From the NCBI GenBank assembly GCA_030549775.1, contig CM060181.1, forward strand, positions 50,598,218 through 50,662,217: 64,000 nt of DNA, read 5' to 3'. The position numbers and the translations under genes were made by a program. Source of the DNA: Tamarix chinensis (Eukaryota > Streptophyta > Magnoliopsida > Caryophyllales > Tamaricaceae). Below are positions 12,547 to 25,235 of the stretch, piece by piece. The notes under the pieces are model-generated. The model did no database searches, had not been told where the DNA came from, and saw only the letters and a program-made list of their open reading frames with translations. Position 1 is the first letter of the stretch, and every line of letters begins with the position of its first letter.

Positions 12547-12853
12547 CCTATAGTTATAACACTAAGTTGTCTTATCTCCTAGGCCCAAAGGCCCATTCTG
12601 GAAATGGGACCTCTTCCCAAGGGCTCCACTTATCCTTCCTATCCTTGTACGTTTTTATGTCACTCTATGGTCCTTACATAGTCATCTGCAAAGGTAGTAT
12701 TAGTATAACTTTCTTGTACTGCGTAAATCACAATCCCTCACAAGGAGATAACATACCCACGTTTCACATAGTCACATAGAATCCAGAATGCATACTTGAG
12801 CACAAATCACGTAACATAATTACATATAATAACATATAAACATCCGATCTCAA
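12547..12853 (-). repeat. LTR family A copy 2, first segment
   Basis: Matches 8935-9230 in the same orientation (shared CCCAAAGGCCCA..TCTGG block, ACATAGTCATCTGCAAA, and AACATACCCAC). It breaks at CTCAA (849-853 of the 12-kb line) and the homology resumes at about 18201 (AAGCTCAATAGTGAAATATGC), so a large insertion sits between. Confidence 0.6.
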
Positions 12854-14626
12854 TTTGATAAATTTATATTTTAACATATTTTATAACTTTTTAATCTTTA
12901 TTTTTGTTATTTTACTTGAGTAAAATCTATAAATAATCATGATTTTTGTGATTAAGTAATAATAATAGTATATATTGTATTATTTGAGCTAAAATTATAG
13001 AAATTAAATAAATTTAAAGTATAAGATTATTTATTAATTTTTATAAGTTTATGTAAAGTAAAAAAAATAGAGTTTGGGTCCTTTGGACCAAAGGCCCAAA
13101 ACAAGAGCCAGCGAAAGCGTTGGGATTTTTTATTTTTTTTTTTATAAAAGGCCATCAAAGGACGAAAACAAGGAAGGGAGTCAGCAGTAGCATCAAAGCT
13201 TAGCTACATGAAAAAAATAGAACTAGTGAAAAGAAGGAGGAGCTGACGACAATGTAGAGGTGTGTGATAGAGAGAGACAGTGCCGTAAGAGAAAAGAAAA
13301 GAGAGGCCAGCCATCGTAGAAATAAAGGAAGAGAACAGAAGATCGGTCGGCGAATCACAAAAAAGGAGAAAAGAAGAGAAAGGAGGAGAGAGGGTGCAAC
13401 AGTTTGCCATAGTAAGAGCCAGCAAGGTAGAGAGAGCAGTGCGAGGGGAAGTACTAAAAAAAGGGGGGCCATGCAATGACCAACGAGAGAAGAAGAGAGA
13501 GAAGCTAAGCACCATCAGCACCAAAAGAAAGAAAAAAAAAAGTTGAAAAAGGACCACACTGAAATCCACACAAAGCCGGTTAAGAGAAAGAAAATAGAAA
13601 ATCATACGGGAAAATTTTATTTTAGATGAAATTAATCAATTTTTCATCTAAATAATTTTTTTAACTTTTGTCTATAATTAATTTCGGTTATTTTTTTCTC
13701 TATTTTTGATTTATATTTTTAATATATACTTTTATGTAATTAATTTAATCCTTATGACGATGTAACACCCCCAAATTTCACTCCTGAAAAAATTTCGTTT
13801 AAAAAAGAAGGTTTAGCGGAAGCGAAAGAATTAAAACCATAAACTTGGGGGTATTACCGCCACACTTAGTACCAGACCGGTTCACTCCTACCGTTCCGAT
13901 ACTAAGTGCTAAGGCTAAACTAAACAATCGTTAAGTAAGAGTCATCAAAACACAGGTCCATAGTTAACATAGACCATTCACGAAAATCACGAGTCAACAA
14001 CAGTTAAAATATCGTTAAGATTACAACTTAAGAGTACGGTTTCAAAACAAGAAGCGCAGTACAAAATATAGCCAAATGAAACAGATCCCAATGGAGCAAT
14101 ATCCGGATTGCCTACTCACTCAAGTCAGGCCTTCCACCCCAACACAGTATCAACCTGCACAAGAGGTCTGCTCTCCACCATCAGTGGATCATCACAGGAC
14201 CCATTCAACCAAGGTAGTATCAGTACGGGTCCAATACTGAGTAAGTCTCGCTACCCTATCATATAGGAGGGATATAACTATACATCAAGTGCATATTAAA
14301 TCCGGGTACAACACGTTGATACAATATTATGCATATTCACAACCCACAACATAAATCTTACCATACACCTAGAGTAACATATAAAATATACGTAACATTC
14401 TATTTAACGTATAAGCGTGGTATAACCGAGATGTAAAGTGGCTCATACGCCTCAGGTAGGAACAATCCATATTATTAAAACTCAATACGTGGCATACTCA
14501 CGTAAGCAGCATGTAGCAATACAGATAATAAAAGCTGGTCATGGTCCAATTAGACTTATTCTTTATTCTCATTAATAATATGTTCATTCCACACATATTC
14601 TTCAATAACCCATGTGAGCGCGGGAG

Positions 14627-15000
14627 CCCCACTATTATAGCCGGTGGACCGGAAGATATCGCATAGGGCAGAACGCCTCTGATCCACTATTATAGCCGGT
14701 GGACCGGAAAATAAACGCACAGGGCAAAACGCCTCTGATCCACTATTATAGCCGGTGGACCGGATCGCAGCCCCGACTCACATGGTGTTTCGCTTTAAGT
14801 ACTTAGTATCTTTCCCATGGGTTAACTTATTCGTTTGGTTTGTCGAGCACGAGATCCCCCACTATTATAGCTGGTGGACCGGAAGATATACGCACAGGGC
14901 AGAACGCCTCTGATCCACTATTATAGCCGGTGGACCGGAAATAAACGCACAGGACAAAACGCCTCTGATCCACTATTATAGCCGGTGGACCGGATCACAG
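14627..15000 (-). repeat. CCACTATTATAGCCGGTGG module array (two clusters)
   Basis: A unit of about 56-58 bp (CCACTATTATAGCCGGTGG, then GACCGGA, ..CGCACAGGGC, ..ACGCCTCTGAT) occurs three times at 14627-14765 and three times at 14858-15000. Each core contains the near-palindrome CCGGTGGACCGG. The same core recurs in other LTRs of the window. Confidence 0.85.
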
Positions 15001-15339
15001 GATCGGCTCGACATCTTTCGCTTTACGTGATTAATGTCTTATCGGTGTCTTATTAAATCACACATCACCTTTGACCTGCATAATCATTCTCTTTATACTA
15101 TACTCATCACAACTAATAAAATCTCACATACATAACTACCCTTAAATCAATAGATACACATGATAACACCGAACAACTCTAAGCAGCCATAACCAACCCT
15201 AGTTGTCCACACCAACCGTGGTTAGTCACTCTTATCCCTATTTTACCACAACCACCATACGTAGCCATCCCAAACCTTAATTGTCCTCAATAATCACGAC
15301 TAGTTACTCCAACCCTACTTAATCACAACACCCCAGAGT

Positions 15340-15690
15340 TAATCACTCCAAACCCTAATCCCGTACAATCGTTAACTCCCATGCAAAACCCTAACTCCAC
15401 CACGCAACCCTAAGGCCACCATACCAACATAAATACCACCATGCAAATCATAATACCACCAAGCAAACCCTAATACCACCATAAGCCATTGATACCACTA
15501 TGCAATCATCAATACCACCATACAAACCATAACACCACCATGCAAACCCTAATACCACCATAAGCCATTAATACCACCATACGAACATTTATACCACCAT
15601 ACAAACCCTAATACCACCATAAGCCATTAATACCACTATGCAATCATCAATACCCCCATACGAACATTAATACCACCATACAAACTTCAA
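15340..15690 (-). repeat. Telo-box-rich short tandem repeats (AAACCCTAATACCACC)
   Basis: Imperfect repeats of about 20-30 bp of the form ACCACCATGCAAACCCTAAT. At least five contain the exact telo-box AAACCCTAA or the close form AAACCCTAAC. They lie between the pyrimidine tract and the CCACTATTATA modules of the solo LTR. Confidence 0.8.
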
Positions 15691-18200
15691 GACTCCCATG
15701 ATGGTTCCCAACTCCTATTACCATTTATCCTAACATGCATGTCCTAGTGGGCCATAACATATACATCATAAACATCATACATATAAATGTCATGCTCATG
15801 CCACAGAAGCACATACAACATACCTCAATTTCCAAGCTGCGCTACACATAAGACAAGTTATCCACAAATCATATAATACATGGCATAGCATGGCATACAC
15901 AACATTCAATACATCCATGTCACACATAGCACAAGGCCATTAGCTTCGTCCTTACTAAACGCCCATAAGTAGAGGTAAGTAGAGACTTACCTGGATCCGA
16001 AGCTAGCTAAGCGAGATAAGAGGGAGAGAGATCCCTAGCTCGTGGATCCACGAGAAAGCTTTCCAAACAAAAACTGATAAATCGGGCAAGGGAATGTTGG
16101 GGAGGCTTCGTCGGGGGTCGGGGGTGGCTCGCCGGTGGTCAGCGAGGCTCGCCGGAGCCGGACGGTGGCAGTGCAACCTGCAGTTGCTTCTCCTGCGCGC
16201 AGCTGCTGTGGTGGCTCGGCTTCAGTCGCTGCTGCGACTACTGCTTGCTGTGGCTGCCGCGCGGCGTCGGTTGAAGGTTGTGGTCGACGGTGGCTGGAGG
16301 TTGGCGAGCTGGGAGGAGGAGGTGGTGGCAGCTGGCTAGGGTTGTGAACAGGTGCGCACACAGGGCACCTACGGGAGCAGGGGTCGGGGCACTTGGGAAA
16401 AGAAGAGAGAAAAGGAAGAGAAGAGGGGCGGGGGTCCGACGGGTGCTGGGTGCGGTTTTTTTTTTATTTACAAAAACACATAAAATCAAATACTAAAAAT
16501 ATAAGAATATTATTGGAAGATTTTATATAAAATTTATTTAACGAAAATTTATTTTGAACGGATCCGAAGGCTTAAAATTAATAAAAATCTATATAAAGAA
16601 TTTCGGAAACATTTTCAGAAGAATTTACCAACGAACGAAAAAAACTTATATTATTTACGGAAATACATTATAAGACCCCGAAAAATTATTTAAAACATAT
16701 ACTAAAATATTTAAGTCAAATTCGGATAAACCAAAGCTAATTTAAATAATTTCCGAAATCGGTTTTCCGTAAACCAAAAAGCATAAAACGAAAGAGAATT
16801 AATTCTAGAAAGAATTTCATAAATAAACTCCGAAAATCTTTTTTTTTTAATTTAAAACTTCCCAAATATTAAAGATTTCCGAAAACGAATAAATTTAAAG
16901 TCGGAAATATTTTCTACGGATAAAATTATTAAAATAAATTTAACTATTTAAATAGAGATTCTATAATTTAAATAATATTTTTAGTTAACGAAATATAATT
17001 CCAAAAATAAGGTCGTAATCACACGACGAAGTTATAATCGAAAATGAATCTAAAATATTAAAAATCAAAATACGAGAAAGAACGGGAATACATATTTTTA
17101 ACCGAAAATCGAAATTAAAAGAGTATAATAAAATCATAGTCGCGAACGAATTTGTCTAAAATGGTTCACAACGACAACGATTACTTAAATTAAAATATAA
17201 ATTCAAAATCGTCGATAAATCCATAAAACAAATCAAAATTAAAATAATTATTATTTTTTTTACATCAAATTACGCTAATAAAATCATTAAGCTTAATAAA
17301 ATTAGGTTTTAAAAATACGGGGTATTACAGACGAGCTAATTATTTATTGTGAGGGAAAAGAATAAAACCCTATACTATAGTTTAAAATATGATATTATTT
17401 TTCTTTATTTCATGAGTTTGTATTCTATCAAGTATAATTTATATGGTGTATGGCTTGTTTTAGTTTTCTCATAGTGATAATATGTAGGATTATTTACTTG
17501 CTAGGTGACCATATAAATATACTAGAATTTATATATATAAATTATAGCTAGATTAGATAACAATTCATCTAATAGTTTTGTGATTCTAATGGGAGTAGTG
17601 AAACATTTAGATATATGTGGGTCAAGGAAGAGAAATACAACTAGACATGCTTATTGTACTATTTTTGGTACTTAAATTGACATCATTCCTTTTGTACTTA
17701 ATGCATTAAATATAGTTAAACATAGGAACCACTTGGAGCTATTATACTGCTAGTATTTATTAGGACTAATATTAACGATTTGTTGTATTAATTATTTTAG
17801 GGAAGTAAAATAAGGTGTATAGACCTACTTTTGGCTTACAACTTGGTCAGTATCTTTCTCATGATTAAATAATGACTTAAAAATTATTATTATAATTTGA
17901 CCTAACCTAGTGGCAGATTTTGATTTCCCTAGCATATTTATTATATTTGTAGTTATCCATTATTTTTATTATTTTATTTATTAATTTTATTATTTTCTAT
18001 TTTTAAAACCCCTATTAGTGTTTTTCTTATTTATTTGTTTTGGTTGATTTAGATTTTTATTTTTTATTTATTTTTATTATTATTGAACTAGTTAAATAGA
18101 GGTGATTCATCTCAATACCTAGTATAGAATGATACTCTTATTTACCAATACTACAATTGTCAACAAGATGGTTTAAATTGCATGTCGGCTATAGCCATAC

Positions 18201-20069
18201 CACAAGCTCAATAGTGAAATATGCTAGCTCACTTCTTATCATTTTAAGGTACCATAAACACATTTGATTAGTTAAATAAATTTCAAATATCAAGGTAGGA
18301 TACTAAGGAAATTACCTAACTAATAAATTCAAAATAATACCAATGTAGGGCACTAAGGAGACTACCGAACCAATAAATCCATTCTTTTCATTTTCACAAT
18401 AGATACTGCCATTTTTACTTACTCGAGGGGCATACAATCAACCCAGGGATATTGAGGTACACTTGATCATATTAGAACCCAAGGGAAATATAATACCTTT
18501 ACTTTCGAACCTAGGGATACAACAGTATGTCTGATCATACTGGCGCACATAAGAAACATAGTATCTTATAACCTCGGTCACTTAGTCCTTAAGTATTGAT
18601 GCCCTTTATAGGGCCCATAGGTTACCTATAGAGTAGAATAGGGCCTTATTAGGGCACATCAACACACCAGCAAGCCAAAACAAACGAGGGCTAATACCCT
18701 ATCTTTAGGGTAACTAATCTTTGAGGGAAAAATTCCTAACTCAAGGTTTTTCACTTTAAATATGAATGTTTTATAAGGTAATCACAGATGTTAGATACAA
18801 CACAAGTATTCCCATTTTCATACTTAAGTATTTTTCTATTATTTATGATTATAAATGTAAACCTTAAGGTCATTGGTCTATGTCATGCCAAGTCAATACT
18901 AAGGTCAACCTACCAAAATTCAAAGGCCATCCTAATAACCAATTATCTGTAAAAGATATATTTGGTTAAAATTACTAAAATGCCCTTCAAAAACCTAGTT
19001 TCACAATTTTATTCACTTTAGTGCCAAACATAAATTTGTTATGACACGGTTAAAAGACTTTTCATCATATTTTTTAGTATTTAAGTAATCTTTGCATTTT
19101 GGCAATTTATTATGTGTTTCACTTTTCATACATTTAGTGGGTTAAACCCACAAAACCCTAATCATGCAAGTCTCATATATTACATCCTCCATGCACTATA
19201 TATGTATATATTTAAAGCATAATACAACAATTACGTAGGGAAATTATCATCACGGTACATGTAGGGAACTATGTCTAACCCTAGGTCATGTGAATTGAAA
19301 TCATCACAAGCTAACCCCAATCGTACCTATATGCTTCCACGCGAATTGTCAAAACCATAACTACCATGCATTAGCGATCATGAGGCATTTACCATGGAAT
19401 TTAAATCATAACTTGACATAAATGGAAACCCAAAAAAAACCCAGGCATGCATACATAAAATCATATAACATATTACCATGCATATAGCTAAACTTTCAAC
19501 AATTGTACGCATCATTCATTCAACATATTATCATTTTATCATGCATTTCATAATACTTGAAAAATCATAAAACCCCAATATAATTCTAGGTCTAAAAAAT
19601 CCTAACATGCTTGTACATAAAATCTACAGTCTTATGAGTGATTGGTTTTACCTAATTCATGCTCACACAAAAAGTTTTCTCTAAGATCCTCAAAAATTAC
19701 CTATTAATTTAACACCCAAACATATATGCATTAGCATTTTAATATTACACAACAATAACCAATAATTAATAAAACAATTAAAGGATTACTAACCGGTTGA
19801 AACAAAGCAAAATAAGCCAAAAAAATCTCGAGCAACCAAATGGAGAAGGATCGGTGGATGTTACCGAGAAGGAGAGGAGGGGCAATGATAGTTTTAGCTA
19901 AAGCTTGAGGGCATCTTTGGTAGGAATGATAGGTGAAAGAAATGGGAGAATGGCAGGGAAAGATGAAACAAAGGGAGGAGAAAATGTGGTGGAGGGAGGG
20001 GTTTTGGTAGATAATGGTGCAACAAAAGGGTGTGAGCTTCAGCAAATTTAGGCCAAGTAGGAGGGAAAA
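18201..20069 (-). repeat. LTR family A copy 2, second segment
   Basis: It continues the copy broken at 12853 (18206-18330 matches 9228-9340). It contains AT-rich sequence and, at 19790-20060, a purine-rich tract (pyrimidine-rich on the minus strand), as expected for the minus-strand order of these LTRs. Broken by the solo LTR that starts at 20070. The open frame at 19731-20093 reads this tract and is not a gene. Confidence 0.55.
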
Positions 20070-20815
20070 TGTAACACCCCAAAATTTACACACATTTTTT
20101 TTAAGACCAAACTTATAAATTAAAACCCGTAAATTTTGGGGATGCTACCGCCACACTTAGTACCAGACCGATTCACTCATTCCGTTCCAGTACCAAATGC
20201 TAAGGCTAAGGAACACTCACAATAGTATTAAATAAACCAAATTTCACAAATACGGAATCATAGTATGCATACGTTCTTACATAATTCGAAATACCGGGGA
20301 TAGTATTTCAGAGAAGAAATAGCGACCATAATAAAATTGTTTCTCAAGTTTCATATAATCAATAGAAAATAGAAATGATAATCTCGAATGAAAAAACCGG
20401 CCACGTCACTCCTAGGACTTAAATCCATCCCAATCATCACTCGGCCCCATATGATGTCCCATAGACATCAATGGCATCATAGAAAGTATCGCCTACCTAC
20501 AACACGTCAGACTGGCCTTCTGCTCATGGGAATGAGCGGCACCCATAAAAGGAGTGATCAGTACACTACGTACTGAGTAAGGTAACCGAGCACTAAGGCC
20601 AACACATAAGCACATAAAATCATGCAGGATAATAATCAACTTACAATTTCAAACCCACACATATGATACATAAAAGCTTATAGAGTATTACACAACTTAT
20701 ATCAACAAGCCCACACATAAGGCCCAAAAAGTCCAGATCAATTATTTAATCATCATTTTATTGAAAATTGATTCACACTATGCCTTTTTTATCAATTCCA
20801 TGCTAGTACAAGAAC

Positions 20816-21255
20816 ACCCCACTATTATAACCGGTGGGCCAGTCACATATATAGCATCATGCCCTAACCACTATTATTACTGGTGGATCGGTCACATATA
20901 GGGTAAAACCCTAACCACTATTATAACATGTGGATCGGTCACATATAGGATAAAAACCCTAACCACTATTCCTAACCGGTGGATCGGTTCAGCTCCAGCT
21001 CATATAGTATTCCATTGTAAGTAATTAGTGTCTTTTATTTGCCTTAGCAAAACTCTGGTTTATTTTCATTGAGATCGGGATCCCCCACTATTATAACCGG
21101 TGGGTCGGTCACACATAGAACATCATTCCCTAACCACTATTATTACCTATGGATCGGTCACATATAGGGTAAAAACCCTAACCACTATTATAATCGGTGG
21201 ATCGGTCACACATAGTGTAAAACCCTAACCACTATTCCCAACTGGTGGATCGGCT
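20816..21255 (-). repeat. CCACTATTATAACCGGTGG module array
   Basis: About eight units of CCACTATTATAACCGGTGG followed by GATCGGTCACATATAGGGTA and AAACCCTAA, in two clusters (20816-20990 and 21085-21250). The layout is the same as in the solo LTR 13761-17329, but the spacer is different and carries AAACCCTAAC. Confidence 0.8.
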
Positions 21256-21385
21256 GGTCCCGTCTCAATATCTTCCACTTTAAGTAATTAATATCTTAAG
21301 TATCCTATTCACAAGCTTTGATCCAGACATGCATGACTACCTTCCATAGTTCTCATCCTCCAACCCTAGTTATTCCCACCAAACC

Positions 21386-21660
21386 ATGGTAACCATGCAA
21401 ACCCTAACTCCCATGCAACCATTAACTCCCACCATGCAACCCAAGCTCCATGTAAACCCTAGCTCCTATGCAAAAACCACTCCCATGCAAACCCTAAACC
21501 CGCCATACAAAACCCTAACACCATCGTACAACCCTAATACCACCATGCAAACCCTAATACCACCATGCAACCATTAATACCGCCATGCAACCATTAATAC
21601 CGTCATGCAAACCCTAATACCACCATACACCCCACATCTCCATGCAAAACCCTAACACCT
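21386..21660 (-). repeat. Telo-box-rich repeats in the second solo LTR
   Basis: Repeated CCATGCAAACCCTAATACCA units, with at least six AAACCCTAA/AAACCCTAG motifs. It corresponds in position to 15340-15690 of the other solo LTR. Confidence 0.8.
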
Positions 21661-22255
21661 CATTATTACGCTCCTCCTCATTATTTTACAACCCTATCAT
21701 GCATGTCTTATGGGCCACATCATACCATAACAAAAATATCACAACTCCAACACATAATACACATGTCACAAATTAATTTACAATCTTACCTTAATTTCAT
21801 AACATGTTGCACATGTGATAGACATACCAATACACATAAAATACATTATAATTCACATCATATGACATGCATGTCATATAAAACACATAATTCACAAACA
21901 ACCTTAGTACTCCCTTACCTAAAATGTCACTGATCTTGGAGCACGCTCCTATACCACTTGAGGACTTTAACTGGGCTCACCTATTATGAGGGGAAAACTA
22001 GAATTAGGTTCCCTTCTAAAAATACTATTATTTACTAACTTATCCTAAGGCTTGGTTTTTAATTAAAATAATACTATACTAGAATGAACTATACAAAATA
22101 CTACTAAAAATTCTAATAATAATATCAATGTAATTTAAAACGAAAGGTGATATAAGGGTTTCTATCCTTCACCAAAATAATGCTATTAAAGATAATAATG
22201 ATAATAATAAAAATTTTAATAATAATAAAATATTAGCAATAATAATATTAATAGA

Positions 22256-22294
<39 letters not shown>
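22256..22294. repeat. (TAA)n microsatellite
   Basis: About 13 uninterrupted TAA units inside the solo LTR. Confidence 0.9.
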
Positions 22295-22295
<1 letters not shown>

Positions 22296-22525
22296 TAATC
22301 CTAAAATTACAAGGTGGGGTTTTTGACCCTACCTCCAAATAATGAAAGTACTATTTAATAATAGTAATAATACTATTAATAACATATAAGACTTATAATA
22401 ATATTAAAATAATAAAGATAATAATATTAATAATATTAATAATAGTAAAAATAGTAATAATAATACTAAAATACACATATGTGAATCCTAATTAAAAATT
22501 AGATCCTTGACCCTCCTTAAATAAT

Positions 22526-22638
<113 letters not shown>

Positions 22639-24366
22639 CTTGTAATAATTCAATTAATACCTAAAATTTGAAACTAACAATCTAATTAACTCAATACTAT
22701 TCTCGACCCTGCCAAGAAAATTTATCATTAATATTACATCTAATAACAACAACAATAATAATGGTAATAATAATAATTATAATCAAATAAATATTGAAAA
22801 TTGGAATAAAAACATAATAAATTTAAATAAATAGGGGAGAAGGGCTAAGAGGGTCTAGGGTTTCACCTTGAGTCGGCGGAGATGGGTGGCACTGGCGGTG
22901 GTACACGGCGGTGGTGGTCGAAAAAGAGGGTGAAAATGGGAAAATTTGGGGTTTGAGAAGAATAGATGGAGGACAAGGGTAGAGGTTGAGGTGCTGGTGG
23001 TAGCCTAGGCTGAGAGGAGTAAAGTGAGGGTGGTGGCGTGGTAAGGGGCGGCGGCACACAGCGGCAGAGGTTGTGGCCGAATGGAAAAGGTGAAGAAAAA
23101 GAGGGGAAGAGAAGGAGAAAAGAAGGTTATGGCTAGGTGGAGGAGAATTAATAGAAGCTTTTGGGTGGTGCAGAAGCCAGTAGAAGTGGTGAATGTGGTG
23201 GTGGACGGTGGCTCGAAGGTTGCAGGGGTAAAAATTTTAGTTCGATGGGTAGGGAACTTCGCAAGGGTGTAGTGGATCGTGCGAGAAGAATCGAGGGAGA
23301 TGGGAAACTCAGTTAGCTAGAGGGCGATGCAGGGAAGATTTTGGTAGGTAGAGGTGGTGGCGAAGTTGGCTAATAGCGGCAGATGACTCGTCTAAAATCA
23401 TGGTGGTGCACAGGTTAGCTCTTAGGGTTTCGGGGAGAAGAAGTTTTGAAAACACCCACACAAGGGGTATTTATAGAGTTTAGAGGGAATGGTAGGGTTT
23501 TGGAGGTCGGTAGGAGGGTATTATATGCTGGGTTTGGGGTGGCCAGCGGTGTTAATTGGCTGGCGCAATTTTTGGTCGGGGTCGACCCTTCGCAAAGGAA
23601 TAGGGAGGAATCGAGCGAGAGATGAGGAAAACTGATTATACCAAGTTGATCTATGAGTCAAGGGGAAGATAAAGAGGGGAGAAATAGCTGCCCAAGTCAA
23701 GCGTGGCCGGTGGCGCCGTTTTTGAGGCTTGAAGGTGCAGGTCGACGACGGAGGAGGAAGGAGGAAGAAGGGGGCGATTCGGCGGCCGAGGAAAAAGAAA
23801 AGAAAAAGGAGAAGAACCGACCGGATGGTGACGGTTATAAGCCTTTTAAATGAGACACGACGTTTCAAAGGAAGAAGGCACAAAACATAGTGTTTGGCTG
23901 CCGTAGGAAGGAAGGAAGAAATGGCGCTGGGCCACGGGAGGAAAGAAGAAAGGAAAAGGGATTGGGTCGTGCCTCAGGCCCAATCGGAAGAAGGGAAAAA
24001 GAAAAAGAAGAAAAAGAAAGAAAAGAAATAAAAAGGAGGGAAGAAAAAGAAAAAGGAAAAAAGGAAAAAGGAAAATTTAATTGGTTTGGGGTTAAATAAA
24101 TAAATTAAAATATTTTGGGTATTTAGAATAAAAATATTTAAATAAAATAATATTAAATTCCTTTTTAGGCTAATTTAGGATTTTTAAAAGACTTTTCCTA
24201 AATTCCTTTTTAATTAGCAAAAATACCAAATTTTTCCTTATAAAAATATTTATAATTTCCTTATTAATTTTCCCTAAATAAATCTTTCCTATTCTAAATA
24301 AAATAATTTCCTAATAAATCCTTATTTAATTATATTTCTTAAAATAAATATTTTTGGGGCATTTTA

Positions 24367-25235
24367 GAAAACTTCTATGGTTTTTACCGGTAGTGGAGGG
24401 TGAAGTGTAGTGGTTTCAACCAAATGAGAGGTGGATGCAATGCTGGGGATGGCCAATGATGTGGTGGTAGTTTCAGTGGGAATGACCAAAGCTAAAGGAA
24501 AGGAGAAGTTTTGTGTGGTTTTATGAGGGAGGTGGGTTGGTTCTGGTGACGTTTTGCATTTGTGCTAGGGTGGTTTTTGTAGGAGTTGAGGGATTGGTGG
24601 TAGTGGCTAATGCTAAGGGAAAGGTAGTGGGGGTGGAGTGTGTTGGAGATAAAAATGGTGAGGATGAAGGCGTAATGATGGAGAAATGGAGAGGGTTTTG
24701 CGTGAAGGAGCTCGGGAGAAGTAGGGGGAGAATACATGATTGCTCGGGGGGTTAAGGCATGACATAAAAGGGAGAGGGGAAAGGATTAAGAACGAGATGA
24801 TCTACGGGGAAATGTGGGGCAAAATAAGGAGAGGGAAATATGGGGGAGAGAGAGGTAAGGTATAAGTATGATGTAGGGATGAAAAATTGTATAGGAAGAA
24901 AAGGAGGATATGACCCATACATGTAGCATAGGGTAGGGGTAAGGTTGGGGGTAATTTACTTAGGTGAATAACTGGGTAGAAATATCTAGTTACTGAAATA
25001 GGATTTAATCGACGCCACATATACTGATTGAGATCAAACATAGGTTTAAAATTAAATACGCATTCTACAACAAATTGTAACCTAATTAAATTTTTTATTA
25101 TCTAATACGTCATAATAATAATACACATATTAGCAATACATTTATTACCAAATATCCTAAAATAATTATTATAAATGATACACATAATAACGAGTATATA
25201 ATTAGGGTTTCTAGAAATGGGGTTTTAAGTTATGG
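24367..25235 (-). repeat. LTR family A copy 2, third segment
   Basis: It resumes after the GAAAA duplication with a purine-rich tract (24400-24930), AT-rich sequence, and near 25200-25235 AATTAGGGTTTCTAGAAATGG. On the minus strand this resembles the AAAACCCTAAT-type 5' start of related LTRs. The exact boundary is uncertain. Small frames here are tract artefacts. Confidence 0.45.

Larger units (their letters stand above)
13761..17329 (-). mobile_element. Solo LTR, Ty3/gypsy Tekay-like, 3569 bp
   Basis: It begins TGTAACACCCCCAAATTTC and ends GGGGTATTACA, and has a perfect 5-bp duplication GACGA (13756-13760 and 17330-17334). No internal coding region is present between the termini, so it is a solo LTR left by LTR-LTR recombination. 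Read on the minus strand it has the usual order for this family: TGTAATACCCCG start, AT-rich region, pyrimidine-rich tract (16440-16040), short tandem repeats, the TATAATAGTGG modules, then the GTACTAAGTGTGGCGGTAAT block and the GGGTGTTACA end. GC-rich open frames at 16035-16490 arise from the pyrimidine tract and are not supported as genes. The Tekay/Del assignment is by LTR length and termini only. Confidence 0.8.
12854..18200. mobile_element. Probable Tat/Athila-type LTR inserted in the older LTR
   Basis: The break in family A copy 2 is exact enough to place an insertion here: CTCAA before and CACAA after (4 of 5 match). The inserted sequence starts TGATAAATTTATATTTTAAC, like the TGATAGATGAGATTTATAG start of the solo LTR at 47177. 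It has a TATA-like TTATAAAAGG at about 13141 followed by a purine-rich 5' leader-like region (13160-13600), then AT-rich sequence to about 18160. Open frames in 13200-13605 are low-complexity and not genes. It is itself interrupted by the solo LTR 13761-17329. The exact 3' end is uncertain. Confidence 0.5.

Noticed and set aside
14627..15000. CRISPR-like regular repeats
   Set aside because: Units are degenerate, 'spacers' are themselves repeated, and the context is a plant LTR; CRISPR arrays do not occur here.
16035..16496. GC-rich frames resembling Ala/Arg-rich proteins
   Set aside because: Overlapping frames on both strands inside the pyrimidine tract of the solo LTR; no domain seen.
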